Below, piece by piece: positions 17,055 through 25,857 of a stretch of DNA of 64,000 nt. The notes beneath the pieces were generated by a model that searched no databases, was not told the DNA's origin, and was given only the letters and a program-made list of their open reading frames with translations. The stretch covers positions 3,087,131 to 3,151,130 of the forward strand of contig JAOSJT010000001.1 of NCBI GenBank assembly GCA_027493955.1, given 5' to 3'. Source of the stretch: Bacteroidia bacterium. GTDB lineage: Bacteria; Bacteroidota; Ignavibacteria; SZUA-365. Positions within the stretch are counted from its first letter, which is position 1. Every line of letters starts with the position of its first letter. The position numbers and the translations under genes are program-made.

Positions 17055-18260
17055 CTATTCTAAAATCTGCATTTTCTGTCTGTACCCCATGGCAAGCACG
17101 ATCATCAGTGGCAGCACTGGTATGGAAAACCTCCCAATAGCATACAATGGTATGTGCACGAAAAGATAATACACGGTAATCACACCGCAGAGTATCGAGA
17201 GGAATGCGGATAGATGTCCGGCCCATACTCCCCTTGCACTGAAGAATACCAGGATCAGAGCCGGAACACCAAGTACTATACTATTTAGCAGTGTAGAACC
17301 AAGTGTAAAAAACAATATTGGATTTATTAGTATTTTAACGAGTATTATCGGTTCTTCGCAGAGCTGACGGAGACCGATGTCCAATAATCGCGCATCCTCC
17401 TCATACTCCTGCGTTGCAGTTCGGGGCTCACTGTCACTACCGCTCTTCCTGACAGCTGCATATCCATAGTCCCACAAAACAGATCCCGTGAATGGTGCTT
17501 CTGGAAATTTTTTCACGGTCTCGTTACCGATGAGCATGTTAAATCCTGCATTCGTATGCACGGGCAACAAACTCTGTGCGAGTGCACTGCTGCGAACGCT
17601 CCATGGCAGAACGACACCATACGGGAGAAGAAGTAACACGAGTGCAAGGCGCGGCTGTCTCGCAACTCTCCATACGACAGAAGCCAGGATGATGGGAAGG
17701 AGCAGAAACGTTTGCTTCACTAGAATTCCGAGACCCAATAGTACTGCAGCTGCGATGGTCGACCACATCGGGTTATACTCACTCCTCCGTACGAGAAGTG
17801 CGACCACTGCCAGCAAAAAAAACAGAAGCACATTTTCCAGATGGAAACGGGGAACGAAAACATGTAAAACCGGGACAGAGAGAAAGACCAGCAATGCTGT
17901 GTTTGCAGCTCGCAATCCTTTTTCATTGAACACCAGAGAGAACAGTAACGCTGCCGAGCCCGCGTTCAACAGTATCTGTACTATCACGGTCCACTCGTAC
18001 GAGACCTGCCCAAATGGCAAATTTATCAAAGCAAGAAATCCCGGGTATCCCGGACCCCGGAATACTGTGCTGTGCGCTTCGCAACCGAACGCGAATTTAC
18101 CGCATGACAGTAATGTGTCCGCAAGCTTCGCATATCCTTCGCCGTCCACTGCCCCCATGAGATGTCGCACTCGCGGATATATAAGAAAACTCACTACCGC
18201 ATCAAATGCTGCAGTGAGTAAAAATGCTTCATTCCCGTTTCGGAGCTTTAGTATTCGCAT
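17055..18260 (-). CDS. GT-C/GT39-like integral membrane glycosyltransferase
   Basis: 401 aa from the ATG at 18260 (a TTG two codons upstream is also in frame). The first membrane segment is followed by VDGEGYAKLADTLLSCGKF and TVFRGPGYPGFLALI. The D/E-x-Y ... R-x-P-G-Y-P-x-F layout is that of ArnT/PMT-like GT39 proteins. About nine to ten more hydrophobic segments follow, with PRFHLENVLLFF in the middle. It ends 25 bp before the fucosyltransferase-like gene, so the two are likely co-transcribed. Sugar unknown. Confidence 0.65.
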   Translation of the reverse strand: MRILKLRNGNEAFLLTAAFDAVVSFLIYPRVRHLMGAVDGEGYAKLADTLLSCGKFAFGCEAHSTVFRGPGYPGFLALINLPFGQVSYEWTVIVQILLNAGSAALLFSLVFNEKGLRAANTALLVFLSVPVLHVFVPRFHLENVLLFFLLAVVALLVRRSEYNPMWSTIAAAVLLGLGILVKQTFLLLPIILASVVWRVARQPRLALVLLLLPYGVVLPWSVRSSALAQSLLPVHTNAGFNMLIGNETVKKFPEAPFTGSVLWDYGYAAVRKSGSDSEPRTATQEYEEDARLLDIGLRQLCEEPIILVKILINPILFFTLGSTLLNSIVLGVPALILVFFSARGVWAGHLSAFLSILCGVITVYYLFVHIPLYAIGRFSIPVLPLMIVLAMGYRQKMQILE

Positions 18261-18466
18261 CTGCAAATCAAAACGATTTTCACATACGCGCTATTCGTCA
18301 TAACGGTGACATCTTTCCTCGAAAAGCCTTGCTCATCGAAACACGTCGCACATGTTTCGTCTGCTACGGCCACGGTTTGAAGTACGGATTCGCCGCTATC
18401 TGATGTCGCGATTCTACCAACGTAACTCAGTACCGCACCGAGAGCCCCATTATTCCACCTTTCGGT

Positions 18467-19468
18467 TCACGGCACCTGCTCCGTTACCCTCTTCGCATAC
18501 CAATCGTATGTTCTTCGTATCCCCTCCACAAGCGATATCTCCGGTCGCCACCCTAGTTCACGAATTTTCGTAATATCGAGCAACTTCCTCGGTGTACCGT
18601 CCGGATAATCCGTGTTGAAGCGCAGCTCGCCTTCAAAGCCCACGATGCGTCGCACCATCTCCGCGAGTTCCCGGATGGTGAGATCCTCGCCAGTACCGAC
18701 GTTGACGTGCTGCTCACCGTCGTAGTTCTGCATGAGGAAAACAAGAGCTGACGCGCAATCATCGACATTCAGAAATTCGCGACGGGGAGAACCTGTGCCC
18801 CAAATCTCTACGTGATCCTCGCTTATCCCGGACCTCACCTCCCACCCTTTTCCTGGCAGGAGAGGGACCTGGGGAGAGGTTCGCAGGAGTTTGGCGAGAT
18901 GGAATTTCTGTATCAACGCCGGCAGGACGTGGCTGTTCTTCAGATTGAAGGTGTCGTTGTAGCCGTAGAGATTCGTCGGCATCGCGGAGATGAAATTGTC
19001 GCCGTACTGCCGTTTATAGGATTCACACATTTTCAGACCGGCAATTTTTGCGATGGCGTACGGCTCGTTTGTCGGTTCCAGCTCGCCGGTGAGAAGATAT
19101 TCCTCTTTGATGGGCTGCGGCGCGAGTTTCGGGTAAATGCAGGACGAACCGAGGAAAAGCAGCTTCTTTACGCCATACATATGTGCGGCGTGTATCACAT
19201 TATTCTGTATCGCCAGGTTCTGAAAAATGAATTCCCCGCGATACACATTGTTGGCATATATACCGCCAACCCGCGCTGCCGCGAGGAACACATACTCCGG
19301 CCGCTCCGCTTTAAAAAACTGCTCGACATCCGCCTGGCGGGTGAGGTCGAGTTCGCTGAGTGCTTTACCAATGAGATTTGTGTAGCCGGCGTTCTGTAAA
19401 TTTCGCCAGATAGCGGAGCCCACCATGCCTGTGTGGCCGGCGATGTAAATTTTCGATGCAGTGTTCAT
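18467..19468 (-). CDS. fcl: GDP-L-fucose synthase with an in-frame repeat insertion
   Basis: 333 aa, about 20 longer than usual. It converts GDP-4-keto-6-deoxymannose to GDP-L-fucose (epimerase plus NADPH reductase, SDR fold). Motifs: [15 protein letters not shown] for the cofactor, [28 protein letters not shown] with the family cysteine, [15 protein letters not shown] with the catalytic Tyr-x3-Lys, NLYGYNDTF, and the C-terminal [17 protein letters not shown]. Between IQKFHLAK and VEIWGTGS lies [18 protein letters not shown], where normal enzymes have only a few residues; it is encoded by the palindromic repeat at 18832-18881. Gmd is upstream, with a small four-helix-bundle gene between them. 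Confidence 0.92.
   Translation of the reverse strand: MNTASKIYIAGHTGMVGSAIWRNLQNAGYTNLIGKALSELDLTRQADVEQFFKAERPEYVFLAAARVGGIYANNVYRGEFIFQNLAIQNNVIHAAHMYGVKKLLFLGSSCIYPKLAPQPIKEEYLLTGELEPTNEPYAIAKIAGLKMCESYKRQYGDNFISAMPTNLYGYNDTFNLKNSHVLPALIQKFHLAKLLRTSPQVPLLPGKGWEVRSGISEDHVEIWGTGSPRREFLNVDDCASALVFLMQNYDGEQHVNVGTGEDLTIRELAEMVRRIVGFEGELRFNTDYPDGTPRKLLDITKIRELGWRPEISLVEGIRRTYDWYAKRVTEQVP
18832..18881. repeat. GC-rich palindromic repeat inserted inside fcl
   Basis: Plus-strand acctcacctcccaccc, then tcctggcaggagaggga and cctggggagaggtt: a diverged member of the ggggccgggggtgagg family seen in asnB and the 27.8-kb aminotransferase. It keeps the fcl frame open and adds about 18 codons. Confidence 0.75.
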
Positions 19469-19500
19469 GGTCAGGATGATATTATTGAGTACTAGTCAAA

Positions 19501-19655
19501 TGCAGAGCGCGAAGGGCGAAGGGCGTAGCGCAGGCTTCTCGAAAATGCGGAGCGCGTAGGGCGGAGCGCAGGCTTCTCAAATGTTCAAAGCGATGCAGTA
19601 AACGAGACGCGGGCGCTACGCTCTCCGCGCTACGCTCTCCGCAACGCGGGCGCCA
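19501..19655. repeat. gcgctacgc/gcgtagcgc inverted-repeat element, copy 1
   Basis: The left part has gcagagcgcgaaggg, gcgtagcgcaggcttctcgaa and ggagcgcgtagggcgg; the right part has gggcgctacgctctccgcgctacgc. It shares its order of motifs (gcagagcgc, cttctcgaa, then gcgctacgc) with 20070-20175 on the other side of the four-helix-bundle gene, and with 27574-27720 inside an aminotransferase. Confidence 0.75.
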
Positions 19656-19662
19656 GACGTCT

Positions 19663-20031
19663 TTACGGCAGTGGTTTGGACTTGATCAGCGAAGCAGAGA
19701 ATCTGTTTATCTTCCTGGCGTTGTGATCAAGTGCCTCTAATAGTGCGGTCTTCGCTGCCTCTGTTATAAGTGAACGACGAGAGCAAATAATTACCATATT
19801 TGCCGTCTCAAACACGGAGCGATGAGCGATATTCAGGAAATTCTGGAAATCTCGAATCGAAGTGCTACCAGACCCCTCGGCTATATTGTTAGAAACTGAT
19901 AATACCGATGACCGAAGCTGCTCAGCGAAGCGGAAGTATTTCCTGTCGGTTAAATCGTCTGCCAGATCAAAGATTGTATCAAGGATATCAACGCTTTCAG
20001 TCCAGATTTCAAGCTTCTCAAAACGAAACAT
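19663..20031 (-). CDS. Four-helix-bundle protein (23S rRNA-intervening-sequence type)
   Basis: 122 aa from the ATG at 20031 (GAGG 8 bases upstream); the frame is open 17 codons further, but that part lies in repeat DNA. The sequence starts FRFEKLEIWTESVDILDTIF, then DRKYFRFAEQLRSSVLSVSNNIAEGSG, the hallmark of this family (F-x-L-x-V-W, then L-R-x-A-x-x-S-x-x-x-N-I-A-E-G). Members occur inside 23S rRNA intervening sequences and at many unrelated sites; their role is unknown. It sits between fcl and gmd and is bracketed by two copies of the gcgctacgc element, so it may be a small mobile cassette. Not obviously part of sugar synthesis. Confidence 0.88.
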   Translation of the reverse strand: MFRFEKLEIWTESVDILDTIFDLADDLTDRKYFRFAEQLRSSVLSVSNNIAEGSGSTSIRDFQNFLNIAHRSVFETANMVIICSRRSLITEAAKTALLEALDHNARKINRFSASLIKSKPLP

Positions 20032-20069
20032 AGGCGTACCTCGAATGTTGATGGATGAACGGTGACGGA

Positions 20070-20175
20070 GAGCAGAGCGCAATGCTAATGCTTCTCGAAT
20101 GTTTTAAGCCGAATATTAAGCGAAATCCTGACGCTACGCGCTACGCGCTATGCGCTACGCATCCCGGCTCTACGC
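20070..20175. repeat. gcgctacgc inverted-repeat element, copy 2
   Basis: gcagagcgcaatgctaatgc, cttctcgaatgtt, then acgctacgcgctacgcgc and gcgctacgcatcccgg, ending at the gmd stop. Same motif order and orientation as the element at 19501-19655. Confidence 0.75.
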
Positions 20176-20178
20176 CCA

Positions 20179-21219
20179 CTAATACCCTCTCCGCCGCACC
20201 TTCTCCAAATCCGCGGCCGTCATGATCTTGACAAGTTCCTCGAACTTCACTTTTGGCTCCCAGCCGAGCAGACGCTTCGCCTTGGAGGGATCGCCGATAA
20301 GAAGATCCACTTCGGTGGGACGATAGTAATGCGGACTCACTTCCACGCGCACCGCACCGGTGGCGGTGTCTATGCCCTTTTCTTTTTCAGCTTCGCCTTG
20401 CCACGCGAGCTCAATCCCAAGTTCGCGGAAGGTGATTTCGGTGAATTCGCGGACGGTATGCGTCTCACCTGTGGCGACAACGAAATCGTCGGGGGTGTCC
20501 TGCTGCAGCATGCGCCACATGGCGTCCACGAATTCAGGCGCGTAACCCCAGTCGCGCTTGGCGTCCATGTTACCGAGAACCAGCTTGTCCTGAAGTCCTT
20601 CTCTGATCCGCGCTGCAGCCCGCGTGATTTTCCTCGTCACGAAGGTTTCACCACGACGGGGAGATTCATGATTGAAGAGAATACCATTGCAGGCGAAAAT
20701 ATCATACGCCTCGCGGTAGTTCACCACTATCCAATACCCGTAGATCTTCGCCACGGCGTATGGAGAGCGGGGATAAAAGGGTGTGCTTTCCGACTGCGGA
20801 ATTTCCTGCACCTTGCCGTACAGCTCGCTGGTTGACGCCTGATAAAAACGCACTTTCGCGCCGCTTTCCTTGATGGCGTCGAGAAAACGCAGCGTCCCCA
20901 CCGCATCCACTTCGGCGGTATATTCCGGCACCTCGAATGATACCTTCACATGCGATTGCGCAGCGAGATTGTACACTTCGTCCGGCGCGATTTTCTCGAG
21001 CAGGCGATTCAGATTACTCGAATCCGTGAGATCCCCGTAATGCAGGAACAACTGTTTGTTGTATACATCCGGATTGTTGTACAGGTGATCTATCCTTCCG
21101 GTGTTGAACGACGAGCTCCGGCGAATGAGGCCGTGAACGGTATACCCTTTCTCAAGCAGCAGCTCCGCGAGATACGAGCCGTCCTGTCCGGTAATGCCGG
21201 TGATGAGTGCGGTTTTCAT
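20179..21219 (-). CDS. gmd: GDP-mannose 4,6-dehydratase
   Basis: 346 aa, full length. It removes water from GDP-D-mannose to give GDP-4-keto-6-deoxymannose, the Fcl substrate. Extended SDR motifs: [20 protein letters not shown] for [21 protein letters not shown], the catalytic [15 protein letters not shown], and [15 protein letters not shown] with the Tyr-x3-Lys pair. Then [15 protein letters not shown] and [20 protein letters not shown], typical of Gmd. ATG start at 21219. With fcl and the HxRRGD transferase it points to fucose in the polymer; rhamnose or colitose from the same intermediate is less likely given fcl. Confidence 0.96.
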   Translation of the reverse strand: MKTALITGITGQDGSYLAELLLEKGYTVHGLIRRSSSFNTGRIDHLYNNPDVYNKQLFLHYGDLTDSSNLNRLLEKIAPDEVYNLAAQSHVKVSFEVPEYTAEVDAVGTLRFLDAIKESGAKVRFYQASTSELYGKVQEIPQSESTPFYPRSPYAVAKIYGYWIVVNYREAYDIFACNGILFNHESPRRGETFVTRKITRAAARIREGLQDKLVLGNMDAKRDWGYAPEFVDAMWRMLQQDTPDDFVVATGETHTVREFTEITFRELGIELAWQGEAEKEKGIDTATGAVRVEVSPHYYRPTEVDLLIGDPSKAKRLLGWEPKVKFEELVKIMTAADLEKVRRRGY

Positions 21220-21681
21220 AGGTGACTGGTACGAGTTATTGGTAATGTTTATGATTATCGAAAAAAAGAAGTTTGTGCGTTATCCTGGCTCCGTACTTTA
21301 TTTCCGGACTTACCCCCCCGGGCTCCCTCTTTCATCTGCCGGAGGCGGAAAATAGGAGAAGGCGGGAGGAGAAATTCAATACACAACCTTCGCTCCTCCC
21401 TCCTCATATTACCCCTGTCTGTCGAGAGAAGGGAGAAAACGGTGAAATTGCTTTCTGACTTTCACCCTCGAATAACCGCACGATATTGAAGCGTTGTACG
21501 CATCACACCTGGGAGCTTGTATGCGTCTGAGCAAATCACCCGGATTAAGACAGGTTGCCTGATGCAATACAGAGCGCTGCGTCTAGTGCAGATGTGCGCA
21601 GAGGAGAGATTGTGGTTTGTCTTGTGAAATCGAAGAGTTGCGGTGCGCGTTGTGAATAACGCACAAACTCCCAAAGAGCTT
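21220..21681. other. Intergenic stretch with repeat fragments, no gene seen
   Basis: 462 bp between gmd and the capD-like gene. Around 21308-21400 there is a GC-rich stretch (acccccccgggctccctctttc, then tgccggaggcggaaa) that looks like a worn member of the palindromic family. I found no convincing coding frame or RNA. Confidence 0.5.
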
Positions 21682-23613
21682 CTATTCTGTGATATCTGTG
21701 CCCCCCACCAGAGAGTGCTCGAATTCGGGAATGATTTTGTGTATGTGCCGCAGGATTTGCGCAGGCTCTGTCAGCGTGAGCAGCTCGGAGCGTACCCACT
21801 GCTCGAAAGCATCGCAGGAGGCGAGAATACGTGCGGAACCGTTATGACGTGCGCTCTCGTCGAAAGTGGGATCGAGGATAGTAAAAATCTTCTCATGCTC
21901 GGAGCGACGATAGACTTCGCCGGGGCGAAACAGCGCTTCCGAAAGTTTTTCGCCGGAACGCAATCCGCTGAACTCGATGGATATGTCCCGATAGGGTTCC
22001 TTGCCTGTAAGACGTATCAAATCCTCCGCAAGATCCACGATGCGCACAGGTTCACCCATATCCAGAACGTAGATTTCACCATTCCCTTCCAATGTGGAAG
22101 CCTGCAATACGAGCTGTACTGCTTCCGGTATGGTCATGAAATAGCGCTTCATGTCGGGATGGGTGACAGTGACGGGCCCCCCGGCATCGATTTGCTGCTG
22201 AAAGATCGGGACCACACTGCCGCGGCTGCCAAGGACATTGCCGAAACGCACTGCAGAGTATTTTGCGTTGTACTCACGCGCGCATAGCTGTACGGCGATC
22301 TCCGCCAGACGTTTCGTCACTCCCATGATGCTGCGCGGCTGCACGGCCTTATCCGTGGAGATAAGAATAAAGCGCTCGACCCCCGCCAGAAGCGCGCTGC
22401 GCAACATCGTAATTGTGCCACCAACATTATTGCTTACCGCATCAATCGCGTTCACCTCCATGAGGGGCACATGTTTGTGTGCTGCCGCATGATACACGAC
22501 CTGTGGCCGGTTTTCCATAAAAATATCGCGAATACGATCCACATCACGGATATCCGCGACAATCGTGCGATATTGCAGCCTCGGATACCTGCTTGCCAAT
22601 TCACGGGAGATTTCGTGAATGCTGTTCTCCCCGTGACCCAACAGAAGAAGTTCGGAGGGCGAACATTGCGCTACAAGACGGCATATTTCACCGCCGATGG
22701 AGCCACCCGCACCGGTTACCATCACGCGCATTCCGGAGAGCATACCCCGCACATTACTCATATCCGTCTTTACAGGATCACGACGCAGCAAATCGTCAAT
22801 GCGGACACTGCGGAGATGACTCAACTCCACCGTCTCACCCACGATTTCACTCACGCTCGGGAGGATACGAGTACTTACCTTAAGGGGTTCAATGATTTTC
22901 AGCACCGATTGAATCACACGGCCGGAGACGGACGGCATCGCGATCAGTATCTGCGCGATGTTGTACTCACGGCAAATCTCAGGAATGGCATCACGGGATC
23001 CGAGCACGGGAAGCCTATGAATCACGCCCCCAAGCTTGCGGTGGTCATCATCTACAAAAGCCACCGGCACAAGTTGTCCGTCAGTATGCCGCAGCATTTC
23101 GCGCGCAATCATGGTGCCGGAGTTTCCGGCACCAACAATGAGCACACGCCGGCTTGTATCGTGATTGCGCACCCTTCGACGCTGTTCCGTGACGTAGAGG
23201 CGGCTCATCACGCGAATACCTCCATGCAGCAGCAGTGAGAGCATCAAATCGATCAGCGGAACAGAACGGGGAATACGCTGGGGAATCGCGGGAAACAGCG
23301 GCAACACCACCAGATAGATCACACTGAATACAAAACCCGCGCTCAGTACAGAAATCAATATGACGCCCACTTCCTCTATGCTCGCGTAGCGCCACAGGTG
23401 CTTGTACATACCAAAGCGGTAGTAGACGATCAGCTTCACGACGGAGGCGAATCCTGTGTACACCAACAGCGAATGACCGTAGACGAAAAGCAGATTGGGT
23501 GTATCCAGCCGCAACGACAGCGCCAGTGACGGCACAATCATCATGGCAACAAGGTCGAACAACAGATAATGTCTGTTGCGTATCCCGAGAAATAAGCGGA
23601 GGAGCCGTTTCAA
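21682..23613 (-). CDS. Membrane-bound nucleotide-sugar 4,6-dehydratase (CapD/WbpM/PglF family)
   Basis: 643 aa, TTG start at 23613 (no nearby ATG in frame). Four hydrophobic segments at residues about 15-125 anchor it in the inner membrane. A Rossmann-like middle domain has VLIVGAGNSGTMIAREML, and the SDR catalytic domain (about 295-580) starts VMVTGAGGSIGGEICR. Then FHAAAHKHVPLMEVN-type YHAAAHKHVPLME, STDKAVQPRSIMGVTKRLAE (the Asp-Lys ... Met-x-x-x-Lys active site of this family) and FGNVLGSRGSVVPIF. It would turn UDP-GlcNAc into UDP-4-keto-6-deoxy-GlcNAc, the substrate of a PglE-like aminotransferase. A Bacteroidetes-type promoter lies just upstream. Confidence 0.92.
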   Translation of the reverse strand: MKRLLRLFLGIRNRHYLLFDLVAMMIVPSLALSLRLDTPNLLFVYGHSLLVYTGFASVVKLIVYYRFGMYKHLWRYASIEEVGVILISVLSAGFVFSVIYLVVLPLFPAIPQRIPRSVPLIDLMLSLLLHGGIRVMSRLYVTEQRRRVRNHDTSRRVLIVGAGNSGTMIAREMLRHTDGQLVPVAFVDDDHRKLGGVIHRLPVLGSRDAIPEICREYNIAQILIAMPSVSGRVIQSVLKIIEPLKVSTRILPSVSEIVGETVELSHLRSVRIDDLLRRDPVKTDMSNVRGMLSGMRVMVTGAGGSIGGEICRLVAQCSPSELLLLGHGENSIHEISRELASRYPRLQYRTIVADIRDVDRIRDIFMENRPQVVYHAAAHKHVPLMEVNAIDAVSNNVGGTITMLRSALLAGVERFILISTDKAVQPRSIMGVTKRLAEIAVQLCAREYNAKYSAVRFGNVLGSRGSVVPIFQQQIDAGGPVTVTHPDMKRYFMTIPEAVQLVLQASTLEGNGEIYVLDMGEPVRIVDLAEDLIRLTGKEPYRDISIEFSGLRSGEKLSEALFRPGEVYRRSEHEKIFTILDPTFDESARHNGSARILASCDAFEQWVRSELLTLTEPAQILRHIHKIIPEFEHSLVGGTDITE

Positions 23614-23636
23614 GGTGCAGCCTGATGGATGACCGT

Positions 23637-23667
23637 CAAATATATCATTTTTTTCGGTGTTAGCAAA
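23637..23667 (-). promoter_or_regulatory. Bacteroidetes-type promoter for the capD-like gene
   Basis: On the minus strand TTTG is followed by exactly 19 bases and then TATATTTG, matching the -33 TTTG and -7 TAnnTTTG consensus of the Bacteroidetes primary sigma factor. The -7 box is 23637-23644, about 24 bases before the TTG start at 23613, giving a short leader. No expression evidence is available here. Confidence 0.5.
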
Positions 23668-24045
23668 ATGGAATCAGGGGGATGAATCGGGAATCGTTAA
23701 TCGGGAGTCGGGAATCAGAAATCGGTCTACATGAAGGTGCTGCGCTCGAATGAGCCAACTTCGGGCCGCCAGGCAGGCCGGGTATATTCGTGGGTGACAT
23801 CAGGTCTCAGTGGTTTTGGTCGCTGAGCACAGTCGAAGGAGTACTCCTGTATGGGAGTATGGCTGAGACATCGGAGCGGGTCCGCGATAACCGGTGTGCC
23901 GGGCCCTGAGAGGAGGTAGGGCTACGCACAATCACCGCCGGTGGGACCGGTTTTCCCTGCGTGCACCGGTCCACAGCCTCGCAAGGTCCCCACGGTGTGT
24001 TCGTTCGCTGACTCGCTCAGTGTGGATGGTGGAGCAGAGCAATCC
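23668..24045. repeat. Intergenic mosaic of dispersed repeats
   Basis: Between the capD promoter and the wzi stop: cgggaatc/cgggagtc short repeats at about 23688-23725, a ccgccaggcaggccggg motif at about 23765, the ttcgtgggtgacat motif shared with 6101-6134, and gctgagcacagtcgaagga, a variant of the gctgagcgtagtcgaaggg motif. Then come complementary stretches around accgccggtgggaccggt and gcaccggtcc. No gene seen. Confidence 0.6.
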
Positions 24046-25704
24046 TCACCAAAGCCCGTAGGCGGCTCGGAGAGAAATGGTGAGGCCTTCGGGCTCGACA
24101 GAGGTTTTGTACCCTTCGCCAGGCTGTATGGCGACGTGGCGGACTGTCGCGACGGCGTACAGATCGTGCAGCGGCATCCAACGTATACGCAGCTCGAGAT
24201 TGCGCTGCGAGTATTCATGACCATAGAGAAAGGCCGGTTGGGTTCGGGGCCCGGCGGGGAGGAACATGTCGCTTTGTCCATAGCGCGCGAAGCTGACGGC
24301 ACCCGTCACATCAACGGCGCGCAGAGGATGGACGGTATGCGAGAGGAAGAGAATATCGGCGTTTGCGCCGATCCAGTGTCCGAGTACGACATTGTGCGAA
24401 CTGTAGCGCTGTACCGGCTTGGGATTGGTGTACACATACGGATACACACGGGAAAATTCCACGCGCGTCTCGCTGGCCAGAGGCAGCCAATGGGTATATG
24501 CGTCGGTCAGAAGCCCCCCCACGGTGTACGCTACATGATAATCGAAGCCGGTCTTGTCCGAGGCCATAATCTTGCTGTAATCCAGCTCATCGATGTAGCC
24601 GGTACCGTACACTATGACGGAGGGCAAGGCCCTCCAACGAAGGTCCGCGAAGAGCTGCGCATTCCCCGTTGTCGCGCGTGTCCAGCGATCGGCGGCGCGA
24701 AAGGGTAACACGGGCAGCAGGAAGAGCGGATTCACTGAACCGCCGTTGTACACGATGGACTCACCCAGCGCCACCTGCAGAGAAGGCATGACCCGGGCAG
24801 TAATGGCGTGCGCAGCGAAGAACTTATTTTCAAAGTACTGCAATCCCTCCACCGCACCCGGACCGGTAAAGTTGATATACGCCTCCAGTGTATCCGAAAA
24901 TAACCAGCCGTGCATATAATCCAGACGCAGCCAGTCGGTGATGAGCACGTGCAGGTTCATCGCGGGAAAGGACGGCGCCTTGTCCGAGAGAATGACCGCT
25001 CCCGTTCTCCCGCTTCCCCACCAAAGATCGGCTTTTTGCAACCCCAATCGCAGCCAGGGGAGGGAAAAAGTGAATTGCCCCTCCGCCACCTCCCAGTCGT
25101 ATCGGTCCACATCCTTCGACGGACCCTTCACTATGCCTTGCTCCGGCACGCGCCGCGCTCCGGCGTCATAGGGTATACCCCTGCGCCCATTGTCATACCA
25201 GCGCAGCGACGCCCCGAGATACTCCGACGCATAGCCCATGGCACGAATGCCGAACGCGCGCGTAAATACATTCTCCGCATCCTGCCGCAGAGCATAGCCC
25301 GCGCCGAAGACGATGTCGGCCGAGAGGAAACCGTGCGCGGGTCGCTCTCCGCGGAGGCGCAAAACATTCAAACGCTCATCGGACGGCTCCTCCGTACCGC
25401 TGCCGGAACGCGCCAGTCGTAAAAGTTCCTCGGCATACTCGGCGCGGTACCAAGAGAGCTCCATACGGTCATATTCCGTCAGCATCGCAGCGGAACGAGA
25501 GAGGGAATCCAGCAGAGCCGCTATTTCCATTCTCGGCAGGGCCCGGACAAATTGCGGCAACGCGTACCCGTATCGCGCTTCGATGCGGTCCAGGTAATCG
25601 TAGACCGGTGATCGCAGGGGTTCGTAGACGGTTTGGGCGTGGGCGGAGGAGAGGAGAGAGAAGAGTGAAAGAAGTAAAACACAGTGCAGGACCCCAGGCC
25701 TCAC
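24046..25704 (-). CDS. Wzi-like capsule assembly outer-membrane beta-barrel protein
   Basis: 552 aa, GTG start at 25704. Signal peptide LHCVLLLSLFSLLSSAHAQ. The mature part has an N-terminal helical segment and then many alternating, aromatic-rich strands ending in the Trp-containing ISLRAAYGLW, as expected for an outer-membrane barrel. Wzi-family landmarks include LGLQKADLWWGSGRTGAVI, PSFPAMNLHVLITDWLRL and YNGGSVNPLFLLPVLPF. Wzi proteins help attach or organise capsule at the surface. The GTG start lies inside a repeat-derived ggggtgagtgagg, so the repeat may have replaced the original start region; no better start is present before residue 58. Confidence 0.8.
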   Translation of the reverse strand: MRPGVLHCVLLLSLFSLLSSAHAQTVYEPLRSPVYDYLDRIEARYGYALPQFVRALPRMEIAALLDSLSRSAAMLTEYDRMELSWYRAEYAEELLRLARSGSGTEEPSDERLNVLRLRGERPAHGFLSADIVFGAGYALRQDAENVFTRAFGIRAMGYASEYLGASLRWYDNGRRGIPYDAGARRVPEQGIVKGPSKDVDRYDWEVAEGQFTFSLPWLRLGLQKADLWWGSGRTGAVILSDKAPSFPAMNLHVLITDWLRLDYMHGWLFSDTLEAYINFTGPGAVEGLQYFENKFFAAHAITARVMPSLQVALGESIVYNGGSVNPLFLLPVLPFRAADRWTRATTGNAQLFADLRWRALPSVIVYGTGYIDELDYSKIMASDKTGFDYHVAYTVGGLLTDAYTHWLPLASETRVEFSRVYPYVYTNPKPVQRYSSHNVVLGHWIGANADILFLSHTVHPLRAVDVTGAVSFARYGQSDMFLPAGPRTQPAFLYGHEYSQRNLELRIRWMPLHDLYAVATVRHVAIQPGEGYKTSVEPEGLTISLRAAYGLW

Positions 25705-25790
25705 TCACCCCGGCCCCCCTCTCCGCTTCCGGCATCTGATCTTTACGCCGCTGCGGAGAGGGGGAGGGGGAGGGGGAGGGAATTGACCGT
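25705..25790. repeat. GC-rich palindromic repeat between wzi and DUF559
   Basis: ccccggcccccctctccgc ... gcggagagggggagg: the two arms can pair across about 25 bases. It abuts the wzi start codon on one side and the DUF559 leader on the other, and belongs to the family inserted in asnB and fcl. Confidence 0.75.
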
Positions 25791-25857
25791 AGAATTTTCC
25801 GACTTTCCGTGCATCAGCAGAATTTCTAATTTTTTTAATATGTTTTTGGGAGAAAAC

